From Gammaproteobacteria bacterium (GTDB lineage Bacteria > Pseudomonadota > Gammaproteobacteria > Pseudomonadales > Azotimanducaceae), in the NCBI GenBank assembly GCA_026707735.1, contig JAPOWH010000006.1, forward strand, positions 62,001 to 126,000: a DNA stretch of 64,000 bases, in the 5' to 3' direction. This document shows positions 36,087 to 44,834 of this stretch, one piece after another. A model generated the notes under the pieces. It saw only the letters and a program-made list of their open reading frames with translations. It ran no database searches and had not been told where the DNA came from. Made by a program: the position numbers and the translations under genes. Numbering within the stretch: the stretch's first letter is position 1; the number at the start of each line of letters is the position of its first letter.

Positions 36087-37523
36087 ATGAGCAAAAACGC
36101 AGACGTAGTGGTTGTTGGAGCGGGTCCAGCAGGTTATGCAGCAGCGATTCGATGCGCCCAATTGGGTTTTTCTGTAATTTGCGTTGACAAGTCCAAGGAC
36201 TCTCAGGGGCAACCGACCTTAGGCGGGACCTGCTTAAACTGGGGATGCATTCCGTCAAAAGCGTTGCTCGACGTGTCCCACAAGTACAACGAAATGCACA
36301 AGCTCGATGCCATGGGGATCGATACCGGTGATTCGAAAATCGACATTGCCAAGATGCTCAACTACAAGGACTCCGTGGTCGACCAGCTTACGAAGGGGAT
36401 TGGCTTGTTGTTCGAGGGCAACGGAATTGAGTTTGTGCACGGACGAGGCAAGTTGCTGGATGGACGTCGGGTAAGTGTTAGCTCAGATGAAGGAGAGAGC
36501 GAGGAAATCCAAGCAGAGCATGTGATTCTCGCTCCAGGTTCTGTACCGATTGAAATACCAGCAGCACCCTTGGACTACGAGAATGTAGTTGATTCGACGG
36601 GTGCTTTGGAATTCGACAAGGCTCCTGCTCGCCTCGGCGTAATTGGAGCGGGAATCGTTGGGCTGGAGTTGGGCAGCGTATGGGCCCGGCTGGGTTCAGA
36701 GGTGGTGATTCTCGAAGCGCTTGACGACTTTCTGCCTGCGACGGACCGAAGGGTCGCGCGAGACGCAATGAGGATTTTCTCGAAGCAGGGATTGGATATT
36801 CGTTTGGGGGCTAGAGTGACCAACACCGTTTTAGAGGGCGAAACGGTCAAAGTGTCCTACCAGTTGCAAAACGAAGACAAGGTATTGGAATGTGACAAGC
36901 TCATTGTCGCAGTTGGGAGACGGCCCTACACTGAGGGCTTGCTAGCCGACGACAGTCGCGTCAATTTGGACGAAAGAGGCTATCTGTTTGTCAACGATTT
37001 GTGTGCAACCGATGCACCAAATGTGTATGCAGTTGGTGATGTAGTTCGAGGGCCGATGCTCGCGCACAAGGGCATGGAAGAGGGCGTAATGGTCGCAGAG
37101 AGAATTGCGGGGCAAAAGCCTGTGGTCAACTACGACACCGTACCTTCCGTCATCTACACGCTGCCCGAAGTTGCTTGGGTTGGCTTGTCGGAAGAGGAGC
37201 TCAAGGCAAGTGGCGAAGAAGTCAACACGGGCATGTTTTCCTTTGGCGCCAATGGTCGTGCAATTGCCGCCAATGAGAGCGACGGATTTGTCAAGGTGAT
37301 ATCCGATGCGGAGAGTGACAGGATTCTAGGAATGCACATATTGGGCGCACAAGCTTCTGAATTGATTGCTCAAGGCGTAATCGCCATGGAGTTTGGAGCA
37401 ACTGCAGAAGACTTGGCTCTTACGATGTTCGCTCATCCTTCCTTATCCGAGGCGGTGCATGAAGCTGCACTTGGTGTTTCTGGAAGCGCCATACACGCGA
37501 TCGCTCGAAGGAAGCGAAGCTAA
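36087..37523 (+). CDS. lpdA: Dihydrolipoyl dehydrogenase (E3)
   Basis: The 478-residue flavoprotein reoxidises dihydrolipoyl groups of 2-oxoacid dehydrogenase complexes. It has the FAD motif VVVGAGPAGYAAAIRCAQLG, the redox disulfide GGTCLNWGCIPSKALL, an NAD motif GVIGAGIVGLELGSVWARLGSEVV and the dimer-interface active site MFAHPSLSEAVHEAAL with the catalytic His-Glu pair. It lies 13 bases after sucB, as the E3 gene dedicated to this operon; whether it also serves pyruvate dehydrogenase cannot be decided here. Confidence 0.96.
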   Translation: MSKNADVVVVGAGPAGYAAAIRCAQLGFSVICVDKSKDSQGQPTLGGTCLNWGCIPSKALLDVSHKYNEMHKLDAMGIDTGDSKIDIAKMLNYKDSVVDQLTKGIGLLFEGNGIEFVHGRGKLLDGRRVSVSSDEGESEEIQAEHVILAPGSVPIEIPAAPLDYENVVDSTGALEFDKAPARLGVIGAGIVGLELGSVWARLGSEVVILEALDDFLPATDRRVARDAMRIFSKQGLDIRLGARVTNTVLEGETVKVSYQLQNEDKVLECDKLIVAVGRRPYTEGLLADDSRVNLDERGYLFVNDLCATDAPNVYAVGDVVRGPMLAHKGMEEGVMVAERIAGQKPVVNYDTVPSVIYTLPEVAWVGLSEEELKASGEEVNTGMFSFGANGRAIAANESDGFVKVISDAESDRILGMHILGAQASELIAQGVIAMEFGATAEDLALTMFAHPSLSEAVHEAALGVSGSAIHAIARRKRS

Positions 37524-37593
37524 CTCAAGCTAGGTCTAACCTGGCTTGTCGAACGCAACCCTTTCGTTCCTGTAATTCCACGGAAATCGAACG

Positions 37594-38763
37594 TTGAACC
37601 TACACGAGTTTCAAGCAAAAGAGCTGTTTAGAGAGTACGGCCTCCCTGTTTCCAAGGGATTGGTCGCAAGTTCTAGTGAAGAAGCCGTAGCCGCAGCTGC
37701 TCAACTTGACGGTGACCGATGGGCATGCAAAGTGCAAGTGCATGCTGGCGGTCGAGGCAAGGCAGGCGGTGTCAAGCTGGTGGACGGAGTGAACGGGGTG
37801 AAGGACTTTGCCGATAGCTGGCTAGGCAAGAGGCTCGTCACGCATCAAACAGATGCCGAAGGACAACCCGTCAATCACATCTACATTGAAGAGCTCTCTG
37901 AAATCGCTCGTGAATTCTATTTTGGAATTGTCGTAGACCGATCGTCGCAACGAGTGGTCGTCATGGCTTCGACTGAAGGGGGTGTTGAAATAGAGCAAGT
38001 GGCCGAACAAACGCCAGAGAAGATTCTTCGAGCAACCATAGATCCCTCCATTGGCGCACAACCATATCAAGGACGTTCCTTGGCATTTGGCATGGGTTTG
38101 GTAGGTGAACAAGTTCAGCAATTCACCAACGTTTTCCTGAATCTCTGTCGTCTATTTCATGAATTGGACTGTTCACTAGTCGAAGTCAATCCTCTCGTGT
38201 TGACGAGCGAAGGCAATATCCATTGCCTTGATGCCAAGATGAATGTCGACGGCAATGCCCTGTTCCGTCAACCAAGACTGGCAAGCATGCGTGATGCGCA
38301 ACAAGAGGATGAACGGGAATCGCAGGCTACGGAATTCGGCCTTAGCTACGTTGCATTGGATGGAAATATTGGATGCATGGTTAATGGCGCTGGATTGGCG
38401 ATGGGAACCATGGATCTTGTCAAGTTCTTTGGCGGAAACCCTGCGAATTTTCTCGACGTGGGTGGAGGAGTCAACGCAGAATCGGTTGCGGAAGCCTTCA
38501 AGATAATTCTTGACGACACAGATGTGAAAGCTGTCTTGATCAACATATTCGGCGGGATTGTGTCTTGCGTTGTCATCGCCGAGGGCATTGTCGAAGCCTA
38601 TAAGGAAGTTGGCGTAGACGTGCCCGTGGTTGTGCGTTTCGATGGGAACAGTGCGGACGAAGGAAGGCAAGTCTTGCAACGTAGCGGATTGGCCATCATT
38701 GCGGCTGACACGCTCCAAGAAGCTACACGAAGTGCGGTGGACGCGGCTGGAGAGGCTGCGTGA
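37594..38763 (+). CDS. sucC: Succinyl-CoA synthetase beta subunit (ADP-forming)
   Basis: The 389-residue protein is the nucleotide-binding beta chain of succinyl-CoA synthetase, making ATP or GTP from succinyl-CoA. It has the ATP-grasp N-terminus [49 protein letters not shown] and [31 protein letters not shown]. The start is TTG at 37594, a rare choice shared by sdhC; no ATG or GTG would keep the conserved N-terminus. It overlaps sucD by four bases. Confidence 0.96.
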   Translation: MNLHEFQAKELFREYGLPVSKGLVASSSEEAVAAAAQLDGDRWACKVQVHAGGRGKAGGVKLVDGVNGVKDFADSWLGKRLVTHQTDAEGQPVNHIYIEELSEIAREFYFGIVVDRSSQRVVVMASTEGGVEIEQVAEQTPEKILRATIDPSIGAQPYQGRSLAFGMGLVGEQVQQFTNVFLNLCRLFHELDCSLVEVNPLVLTSEGNIHCLDAKMNVDGNALFRQPRLASMRDAQQEDERESQATEFGLSYVALDGNIGCMVNGAGLAMGTMDLVKFFGGNPANFLDVGGGVNAESVAEAFKIILDDTDVKAVLINIFGGIVSCVVIAEGIVEAYKEVGVDVPVVVRFDGNSADEGRQVLQRSGLAIIAADTLQEATRSAVDAAGEAA

Positions 38764-39638
38764 GCATACTTGTCGATCGAGACACGCGCGTCATATGCCA
38801 GGGAATCACGGGTTCCCAAGGCACGCTGCACTCTAGGCACGCGCTCGAATACGGAACGCAATTGGTCGGGGGCGTAACCCCAGGCAAGGGCGGTTCCGTG
38901 CATTTGGGAGTACCAGTTTTCGACACCGTTCGTCAGGCAGTCGAAGTAACCCAAGCAACGGCATCGGTTCTTTATGTCCCAGCACGATTTTGCCTTGACT
39001 CAATTCTGGAAGCCTGCGATGCGGAAATCGAGCTAATCGTCGCTATCACAGAGGGTGTTCCTACCTTGGACATGCTTCGAGCCAAGCTGGTGGTGGCTGC
39101 AAGCGGTGCGCGTCTAGTCGGTCCGAATTGTCCTGGCGTCATTACGCCGGGACAATGCAAGATTGGCATCATGCCAGGTGAAATTCACCGACCCGGACGT
39201 GTGGGAATTGTCTCCCGGTCAGGCACCCTGACTTACGAAGCCGTCAAGCAGACCACTGATCGCGGGTTTGGGCAATCCACTTGCGTGGGCATTGGTGGGG
39301 ATCCTATACCTGGCACGAATTTCATAGACGTCATACGGTTGTTTGAAGACGACCCAGCCACAGATGCAATTGTCATGGTTGGAGAGATTGGCGGAACCGC
39401 AGAAGAGGAGACCGCTGACTACATAAAGGAAAACGTTTCCAAACCAGTAATTGCTTACATTGCCGGCACAACCGCGCCTAAGGGGAAACGCATGGGTCAC
39501 GCCGGTGCAATTATTGCTGGCGGTAAAGGTACTGCTGCAGAGAAATACCAGGCGCTTGACGCCGCAGGCGCAGTCACCGTCAAGAATCTAGCGAGCATAG
39601 GCGAAGCGCTTGGTGAATGTCTGTCAGCCACCCAATAG
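38760..39638 (+). CDS. sucD: Succinyl-CoA synthetase alpha subunit
   Basis: The 292-residue protein carries the phosphohistidine site in [18 protein letters not shown] (near residues 246-262) and the CoA-binding N-terminus [33 protein letters not shown]. The motif [22 protein letters not shown] is diagnostic. The start is GTG 38760, overlapping the sucC stop as GTGA. It closes the sdhCDAB-sucAB-lpdA-sucCD run; the next gene, htpG, follows after 93 bases. Confidence 0.96.
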   Translation: MSILVDRDTRVICQGITGSQGTLHSRHALEYGTQLVGGVTPGKGGSVHLGVPVFDTVRQAVEVTQATASVLYVPARFCLDSILEACDAEIELIVAITEGVPTLDMLRAKLVVAASGARLVGPNCPGVITPGQCKIGIMPGEIHRPGRVGIVSRSGTLTYEAVKQTTDRGFGQSTCVGIGGDPIPGTNFIDVIRLFEDDPATDAIVMVGEIGGTAEEETADYIKENVSKPVIAYIAGTTAPKGKRMGHAGAIIAGGKGTAAEKYQALDAAGAVTVKNLASIGEALGECLSATQ

Positions 39639-39731
39639 TCGTAAAGCTCCATCCGAGGTTGCTCTAAACTTGAAAGCATGTCCAAGAGCCTCTATCTACA
39701 TCCGAGTTAGAACCAATTCGTCCCATTTGCC

Positions 39732-41612
39732 ATGACCACCGAAACATTGGGTTTCCAAACGGAAGCCAAGAAACTCCTACATCTCATGATCAATTCCCTG
39801 TATTCGAACAGGGAAATATTTCTTCGCGAACTTATCAGCAACGCGTCGGATGCCATTGACAAGCTACGCTTTCAAGCGCTGGACAATCCAGAGCTCTTGG
39901 ATGGCAATGGTGACCTCAAGATTTCAATCGATTTTGACAGTGATGCCAAGACGCTTTCGATCACAGACAACGGCATCGGCATGACTCGGGACGAGGTGAT
40001 CGAAAACCTGGGAACTATAGCCAAGTCTGGCACCGAAGAGTTCTTTCAACAGCTTTCCGGCGACCAGCAAAAGGACGCGTCCTTGATTGGTCAGTTCGGC
40101 GTCGGCTTTTACAGTTCCTTCATGGTGGCTGACGAAGTAGTCGTACAAACTCGAAAGGCAGGCACATCCGAAGGTACGCGTTGGGTGTCGACCGGCGAAG
40201 ATGAGTATTCCGTGTCCGATATCGAGACGGAACGGGGAACCCGAGTTACCTTGAAATTAAAGGAAGACGCTCAGGAATTCTGCGAAAGATTCTCACTTCA
40301 ATCCATCGTCCGCCGCTACAGCGACCATATCGCCGTTCCCGTCGACATGCCAAGTGCAGACACGGAGGAAGAAAAGGACAAACGAGAGACGGTCAACTCA
40401 GCAAAGGCACTATGGACTCGTTCACGTTCGGAGATTTCGGACGACGAATACAAAGAGTTCTACAAATACGTCTCTCACGATTTTGAAGACCCATTGGCTT
40501 GGAGCCACAATCGTGTTGAAGGGCGGCTGGATTACACAAGCTTGCTCTTCATACCGAAGCGGGCGCCTTTCGACATGTTCAATCTCGATGCCCCTAGAGG
40601 ATTGAAACTCTATGTGCAGCGTGTCTTCATCATGGATGAGGCAGAAACCTTCTTGCCTCTGTATTTGCGCTGGGTGAAAGGGATCGTTGATTCCAGCGAC
40701 CTTCCTCTCAATGTTTCCCGTGAAATGCTGCAAGACAGCGAAGCTGTCCGAACAATTCGTTCAGCTTTGGAGCGAAGAGTACTAGACCGTTTGGAGAAGA
40801 TTGCGGGAGACGACGAAGACGAATATAGTGCCTTTTGGGACGAGTTTGGCACTGTGCTCAAAGAGGGAACCGTGTCGGACAACCAGAATCGTGATGTTGT
40901 CGTTCAACTATTGCGGTTTACGACTACTCAGGATGTGTCGAATCCAGAAACTGGCAGAGCACAGCAGCGCACGTCGCTCAAACAGTACCTAGATCGGGCT
41001 TCGAGCGAGCAAAACCACATATATTATGTACTTGGGGATAACGAGCGGGCAGCCCGGAATAGTCCTCACCTGGAAGCCCTGCAAAGTCAGGGAATCGAGG
41101 TGTTGATTCTTGGCGACCCAATTGATGCTTGGATGATGTCGCACCTTGTGGAATTCGAGGGCAAGAAGTTTCAAGACATCACACGCGGCGAATTGGATCT
41201 GCCAGAATCTTCTCAGGAAGACGACAAGAAAGATGAGACTGACGAGTCCGAGGAGCCACTGCTCAAGAGAATTGAAGAGGTGCTGAAGGACAAAGTTGAG
41301 GGAGTAAGCAAATCCAAGCGGCTAATTGACTCACCGGCCTGTCTTGTCTTGGCAGAGCACGATCTTGGACTACACATGCGGAGGATAATGGAAAGTGCGG
41401 GGCAGTCAGTGCCAGCTGCCAAACCGACGCTGGAAGTCAACTTGGATCACACTCTTGTGAAGCACATGAATAAGGAAGACGATGATGCTCGATTTGGGGA
41501 CTTTGCTCAATTGCTATTCGAGCAAGCGGCGTTTTCCGATGGGTCGTTTCCCATAGATGCCGGAATGCACGTGAAACGTGTCAATCGTCTACTTGCGGAG
41601 CTGCTCCCTTAG
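39732..41612 (+). CDS. htpG: Molecular chaperone HtpG (Hsp90 family)
   Basis: The 626-residue protein is bacterial Hsp90. It has the GHKL ATPase motifs ELISNASDAIDKLRFQAL (with the catalytic Glu), ITDNGIGMTRDEVIENLGTIAKSGT and LIGQFGVGFYSSFMVAD, and the middle-domain DSSDLPLNVSREMLQ with the catalytic Arg. An acidic stretch (QEDDKKDETDESEEP, near residues 495-510) links to the C-terminal dimerisation domain. It lies 11 bases upstream of gpsA, so these may be co-transcribed, an unusual pairing. Confidence 0.97.
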   Translation: MTTETLGFQTEAKKLLHLMINSLYSNREIFLRELISNASDAIDKLRFQALDNPELLDGNGDLKISIDFDSDAKTLSITDNGIGMTRDEVIENLGTIAKSGTEEFFQQLSGDQQKDASLIGQFGVGFYSSFMVADEVVVQTRKAGTSEGTRWVSTGEDEYSVSDIETERGTRVTLKLKEDAQEFCERFSLQSIVRRYSDHIAVPVDMPSADTEEEKDKRETVNSAKALWTRSRSEISDDEYKEFYKYVSHDFEDPLAWSHNRVEGRLDYTSLLFIPKRAPFDMFNLDAPRGLKLYVQRVFIMDEAETFLPLYLRWVKGIVDSSDLPLNVSREMLQDSEAVRTIRSALERRVLDRLEKIAGDDEDEYSAFWDEFGTVLKEGTVSDNQNRDVVVQLLRFTTTQDVSNPETGRAQQRTSLKQYLDRASSEQNHIYYVLGDNERAARNSPHLEALQSQGIEVLILGDPIDAWMMSHLVEFEGKKFQDITRGELDLPESSQEDDKKDETDESEEPLLKRIEEVLKDKVEGVSKSKRLIDSPACLVLAEHDLGLHMRRIMESAGQSVPAAKPTLEVNLDHTLVKHMNKEDDDARFGDFAQLLFEQAAFSDGSFPIDAGMHVKRVNRLLAELLP

Positions 41613-41623
41613 CGAGGAGAACT

Positions 41624-42652
41624 ATGTCGGTAGCTGTCATTGGTGCTGGAAACTTCGGCACAGTCATCGCGAACAATATTGCCGGCAACGGCACGCCGAC
41701 GCGTTTGTGGATGCGTGATGAAGAGCAGTTGGCAGACATGCGCAAACACAATGAGAATCGTCGATATCTCCCGGGTCATGCGATCCACCGCAACATCATT
41801 CCAACAACAGATCTTGAGCAAGCTGTCTCATCAAGCGAGCTCGTTTTTGTAACCGTCCCAAGCTCATCGTTTCGACAGGTCGCGCGCGACATTGGAATTC
41901 ACTTGAAGAACGGCACCTACGCCGTAAGCGCTACCAAGGGCGTGGAAGCCGAGACGTTCAAACTCATGAGCGAAATATTGGCTGAAGAACTGCCACCAAG
42001 TTCGGTAGGGGTATTGAGTGGTCCGAACTTGGCAGAGGAAATTGCAGCCGGCAAGTTTGCCGGAACTGTAATAGCCAGTGGCGACGGAATGCTGCGCGAA
42101 CTGGTTCAGGAAAGGCTCAGTAGCGCAACTTTCCGGGTATATTCGAGCGAGGACGTGTACGGCGTTGAATTGGGTGGCGCACTCAAGAACATCTATGCGA
42201 TTATCTGCGGCATTGCCACTGCTCTTGACCTCGGGCAGAATGCCATCTCCTTGGTCATCACCCGTAGCCTAGTGGAGATGAGCCGATTTGCTGAGGCGAT
42301 GAAAGGCAATCCCTACACATTTTTGGGATTGGCAGGAGTAGGCGATCTCGTCGCGACCTGCACATCTCCTCACTCGCGAAACTACCAATTGGGCTATCAC
42401 ATAGCCTCCGGTCTGAGTCTAGAGGACGCCATGGCTCGGCTTGGTAAACTTGCCGAGGGCGTAAATACGCTAAAAGCCGTCTATCAGAGAAACTTGGAAA
42501 TGCGCCTCTATATGCCGCTTGCCGATGCTTTGTATCGAGTTCTTTTCGACGAAGAGGACCTGCAAGCGACCATCGTGGACCTGATGACAACGGAGCAGAA
42601 GAGCGACGTTGAATTTGCCGAACAACACACGTCAACGAATGCACCTAGATAG
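41624..42652 (+). CDS. gpsA: Glycerol-3-phosphate dehydrogenase [NAD(P)+]
   Basis: The 342-residue protein makes glycerol 3-phosphate for phospholipid synthesis. It has the Rossmann motif VIGAGNFGTVIANNIAGNG, the mid-sequence ATKGVEAETF and VLSGPNLAEEIAAGKF, and the catalytic lysine region GALKNIYAIICGIATALDLGQNA. Length fits the family (E. coli 339). It follows htpG closely and overlaps the start of the DUF4892 gene by about 14 bases. Confidence 0.96.
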   Translation: MSVAVIGAGNFGTVIANNIAGNGTPTRLWMRDEEQLADMRKHNENRRYLPGHAIHRNIIPTTDLEQAVSSSELVFVTVPSSSFRQVARDIGIHLKNGTYAVSATKGVEAETFKLMSEILAEELPPSSVGVLSGPNLAEEIAAGKFAGTVIASGDGMLRELVQERLSSATFRVYSSEDVYGVELGGALKNIYAIICGIATALDLGQNAISLVITRSLVEMSRFAEAMKGNPYTFLGLAGVGDLVATCTSPHSRNYQLGYHIASGLSLEDAMARLGKLAEGVNTLKAVYQRNLEMRLYMPLADALYRVLFDEEDLQATIVDLMTTEQKSDVEFAEQHTSTNAPR

Positions 42653-43562
42653 ATTTGGTGTAGCTGCACCTGCGTCTGGATGGGCTTTGGTCGCCTGCTT
42701 GTGTGCAGGTCATGTGCTGGCAGATGATGTTCTTTTGGAGAAAATCCCTCGGTCAACCATCACTGACTCCTATTCGGCGACTGAAGTGGAGCCATACGAT
42801 TTCGTCTATGCTCCCGTCGAAAAGGTCAAGCGAGAAATCACATTCGAGCGGGTGGCTCGAGTTGAAGGTCTAGTTCGACATGTCACCTATCAGATGTCGT
42901 CGGATGTGAACCGAGACGATGCATTGGATTGGTATCGCGATCAAATTCAATCAATCGGCGGACGTGTCGTTTTTGAATGCGATGGTCGAGATTGCGGACG
43001 CGCAACTATTTGGGCGAACGAAATATTCAAGCAGAGGGTGCTCGCTACCGTTGACTCCAAACAGCATTATTTGGCGGGCGAGTTGGGTGGCGAAGACAAC
43101 CACGAATTGTTTGCCGTATACATCGTGGAACGTGGAAACCAGACGGTGTACTCGCATGTGGTCCGAGCGTCGGTAGAGGGCAATTTGCAGCTGGGCGACA
43201 ATCAGGATTTTTCGGGTGCGTTGGCCCGCCATGGCTTTGTCGTTGTCGATGGTGTTGTTCCTAACCGCTATGGTGTGCTCTCGTCGGAGGCAATCGATCG
43301 TTTGACCAGCTTGTCAAGTCAGTTAGATGACTTCAAAAACGAGATCATCTATGTCCTGTGCCATGTGAACGGTTCTAGACCAGTGGATCAACTTATCCAA
43401 GAGTCCGAGTCCTGTGCAGAGGCAGCAGTCGCCGCGCTCAAGGGAGAAAGCGAGTACGACGTTAGACCGTTTGGTGTTGGACCGCTCGCGCCGTTGGCAG
43501 ATGCCACTCCCAAGTCGCGTGTCGAAGTCGTCATACCCAAACTGCTTCGGCGAGAACCTTGA
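42639..43562 (+). CDS. DUF4892 domain-containing exported protein
   Basis: The protein has about 307 residues from ATG 42639, which begins MHLDRFGVAAPASGWALVACLCAGHVLAD, a good signal peptide cleaved near residue 29 (an upstream TTG 42609 is less likely). The body matches the gammaproteobacterial DUF4892 family: IPRSTITDSYSATEVEPYDFVYAP, then YQMSSDVNRDDALDWYRDQIQSIGGRVVFECDGRDCGRATIWANEIF, and a C-terminal part with EIIYVLCHVNGSRP. Two cysteines (ECDGRDC) could form a periplasmic disulfide. Function of the family is unknown. Overlap with gpsA and the 57-base gap to aroC suggest co-transcription. Confidence 0.85.
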   Translation: MHLDRFGVAAPASGWALVACLCAGHVLADDVLLEKIPRSTITDSYSATEVEPYDFVYAPVEKVKREITFERVARVEGLVRHVTYQMSSDVNRDDALDWYRDQIQSIGGRVVFECDGRDCGRATIWANEIFKQRVLATVDSKQHYLAGELGGEDNHELFAVYIVERGNQTVYSHVVRASVEGNLQLGDNQDFSGALARHGFVVVDGVVPNRYGVLSSEAIDRLTSLSSQLDDFKNEIIYVLCHVNGSRPVDQLIQESESCAEAAVAALKGESEYDVRPFGVGPLAPLADATPKSRVEVVIPKLLRREP

Positions 43563-43619
43563 CACCCCCGAACATCGCTTCGCGCGAGAATTAGCCTGTT
43601 GAAGCCGGCCCATTGAGCC

Positions 43620-44699
43620 ATGGCGGGTAACACGTTCGGACAAGCCTTCACCGTCACCACATTTGGCGAGAGCCACGGATTGGCAATGGGCGCGGTAGTG
43701 GATGGATGCCCGCCAAATCTCGAATTGTCGGAAGCGGATCTCATGGAAGACCTGGAGCGACGCCGACCGGGTCGCACCGCCTATACGACCCAACGGCAGG
43801 AGAGCGACCAAGTCAGGATCCTGTCTGGGGTTTTCGAAGGAAAGACAACAGGTACACCCATTGGTCTTGTTATAGAGAACACCGATCAACGCTCGCGAGA
43901 CTATGACGCGACCAAGAATGTCTATAGGCCTGCTCACGCGGATTTCACGTATGACAAGAAGTACGGCATTAGAGACTATCGGGGAGGAGGCCGGGCTTCT
44001 GCGCGGGAAACCACGATGCGGGTCGCGGCAGGCGCGATTGCAAAGAAGTACCTAAGTTCGGAATTTGGCACGCGCATTCAGGGCTATCTTGCACAAATCG
44101 GCCACATCGTGCTGAACGACAAATCACTTGAAAATGTCCGCCACAGCGCTTTCTTTTCTCCTGACTCCACTAGAGAGAGCGCAGTCGCTGAGTTCATAGA
44201 CGAGCTTCGCGAAGAGGGTGACTCGATTGGCGCAAAGGTTGGCATATTGGCTTCCAACGTTCCCATTGGACTTGGTGAACCTGTATTTGCCAAGTTGGAT
44301 GCAGAACTGGCTTCGGCGCTGATGGGTATCAACGCTGTTAAGGCGGTTGCGCTTGGAGAGGGGTTTGATGTCGTTGCCAAACGAGGATCCGAACATCGGG
44401 ACGAAATCTCAAGTGACGGGTTCCTGTCGAATCGAGCCGGAGGAACATTGGGTGGCATTTCTTCAGGGCAGGACATCCGAGTGTCCATCGCGCTCAAGCC
44501 AACTTCCAGCATTGCCAAGCCAGGAAAGAGCATCGATCGCGAGAGTCGTGAAGTAGAAGTGTCTACTAGTGGCCGGCATGATCCGTGTGTGGGAATACGT
44601 GCTGTACCGATCGCTGAAGCAATGGTTGCGTTAGTTTTGATGGATCATGTCATGAGGGATCGAGGTCAGACCGGGTCCAGTGCACAGCGTGCTTCCTGA
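43620..44699 (+). CDS. aroC: Chorismate synthase
   Basis: The 359-residue enzyme converts 5-enolpyruvylshikimate 3-phosphate to chorismate using reduced FMN. Signature sequences are present: [82 protein letters not shown] and the C-terminal [17 protein letters not shown]. Length matches E. coli AroC (361). It is the last gene of htpG-gpsA-DUF4892-aroC. Confidence 0.97.
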   Translation: MAGNTFGQAFTVTTFGESHGLAMGAVVDGCPPNLELSEADLMEDLERRRPGRTAYTTQRQESDQVRILSGVFEGKTTGTPIGLVIENTDQRSRDYDATKNVYRPAHADFTYDKKYGIRDYRGGGRASARETTMRVAAGAIAKKYLSSEFGTRIQGYLAQIGHIVLNDKSLENVRHSAFFSPDSTRESAVAEFIDELREEGDSIGAKVGILASNVPIGLGEPVFAKLDAELASALMGINAVKAVALGEGFDVVAKRGSEHRDEISSDGFLSNRAGGTLGGISSGQDIRVSIALKPTSSIAKPGKSIDRESREVEVSTSGRHDPCVGIRAVPIAEAMVALVLMDHVMRDRGQTGSSAQRAS

Positions 44700-44725
44700 T
44701 CCTCGTTTTTGGCAAACTAACAAGT

Positions 44726-44763
44726 AGGCTAACAGTTAGCCTAACAAATAGCTGTAAACAGCT
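44726..44763. repeat. Two inverted repeats between aroC and the TonB receptor gene
   Basis: AGGCTAACAGTTAGCCT (44726-44742) is an eight-base inverted repeat around a single central base. AGCTGTAAACAGCT (44750-44763) has six-base arms with a two-base gap. The first could be an aroC terminator stem without T-run, or both could be operators for the downstream receptor-phytase pair, as they lie next to a PHO-box-like site. Confidence 0.45.
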
Positions 44764-44767
44764 CAAA

Positions 44768-44785
44768 ATGTCATAATTTTGTAAA
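44768..44785 (+). promoter_or_regulatory. PHO-box-like PhoB binding site
   Basis: ATGTCATAATTTTGTAAA resembles the PHO box consensus CTGTCATAWAWCTGTCAY at 13 of 18 positions, counted by eye, with the TGT units in the expected 11-base repeat. It lies 50 bases before the GTG start of a TonB-dependent receptor gene that is followed by a phytase gene, which makes PhoB control plausible. No binding data exist here. Confidence 0.5.
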
Positions 44786-44834
44786 TTTTCGCCTCTATCT
44801 TGCGCGCAATTGTTGCAGCGATGCAGGTCATCAA

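Noticed and set aside
43323-43937. Minus-strand ORF of 204 codons across the DUF4892-aroC junction.
   Set aside because: It is antisense to two genes with clear family matches, and it lacks a plausible start.
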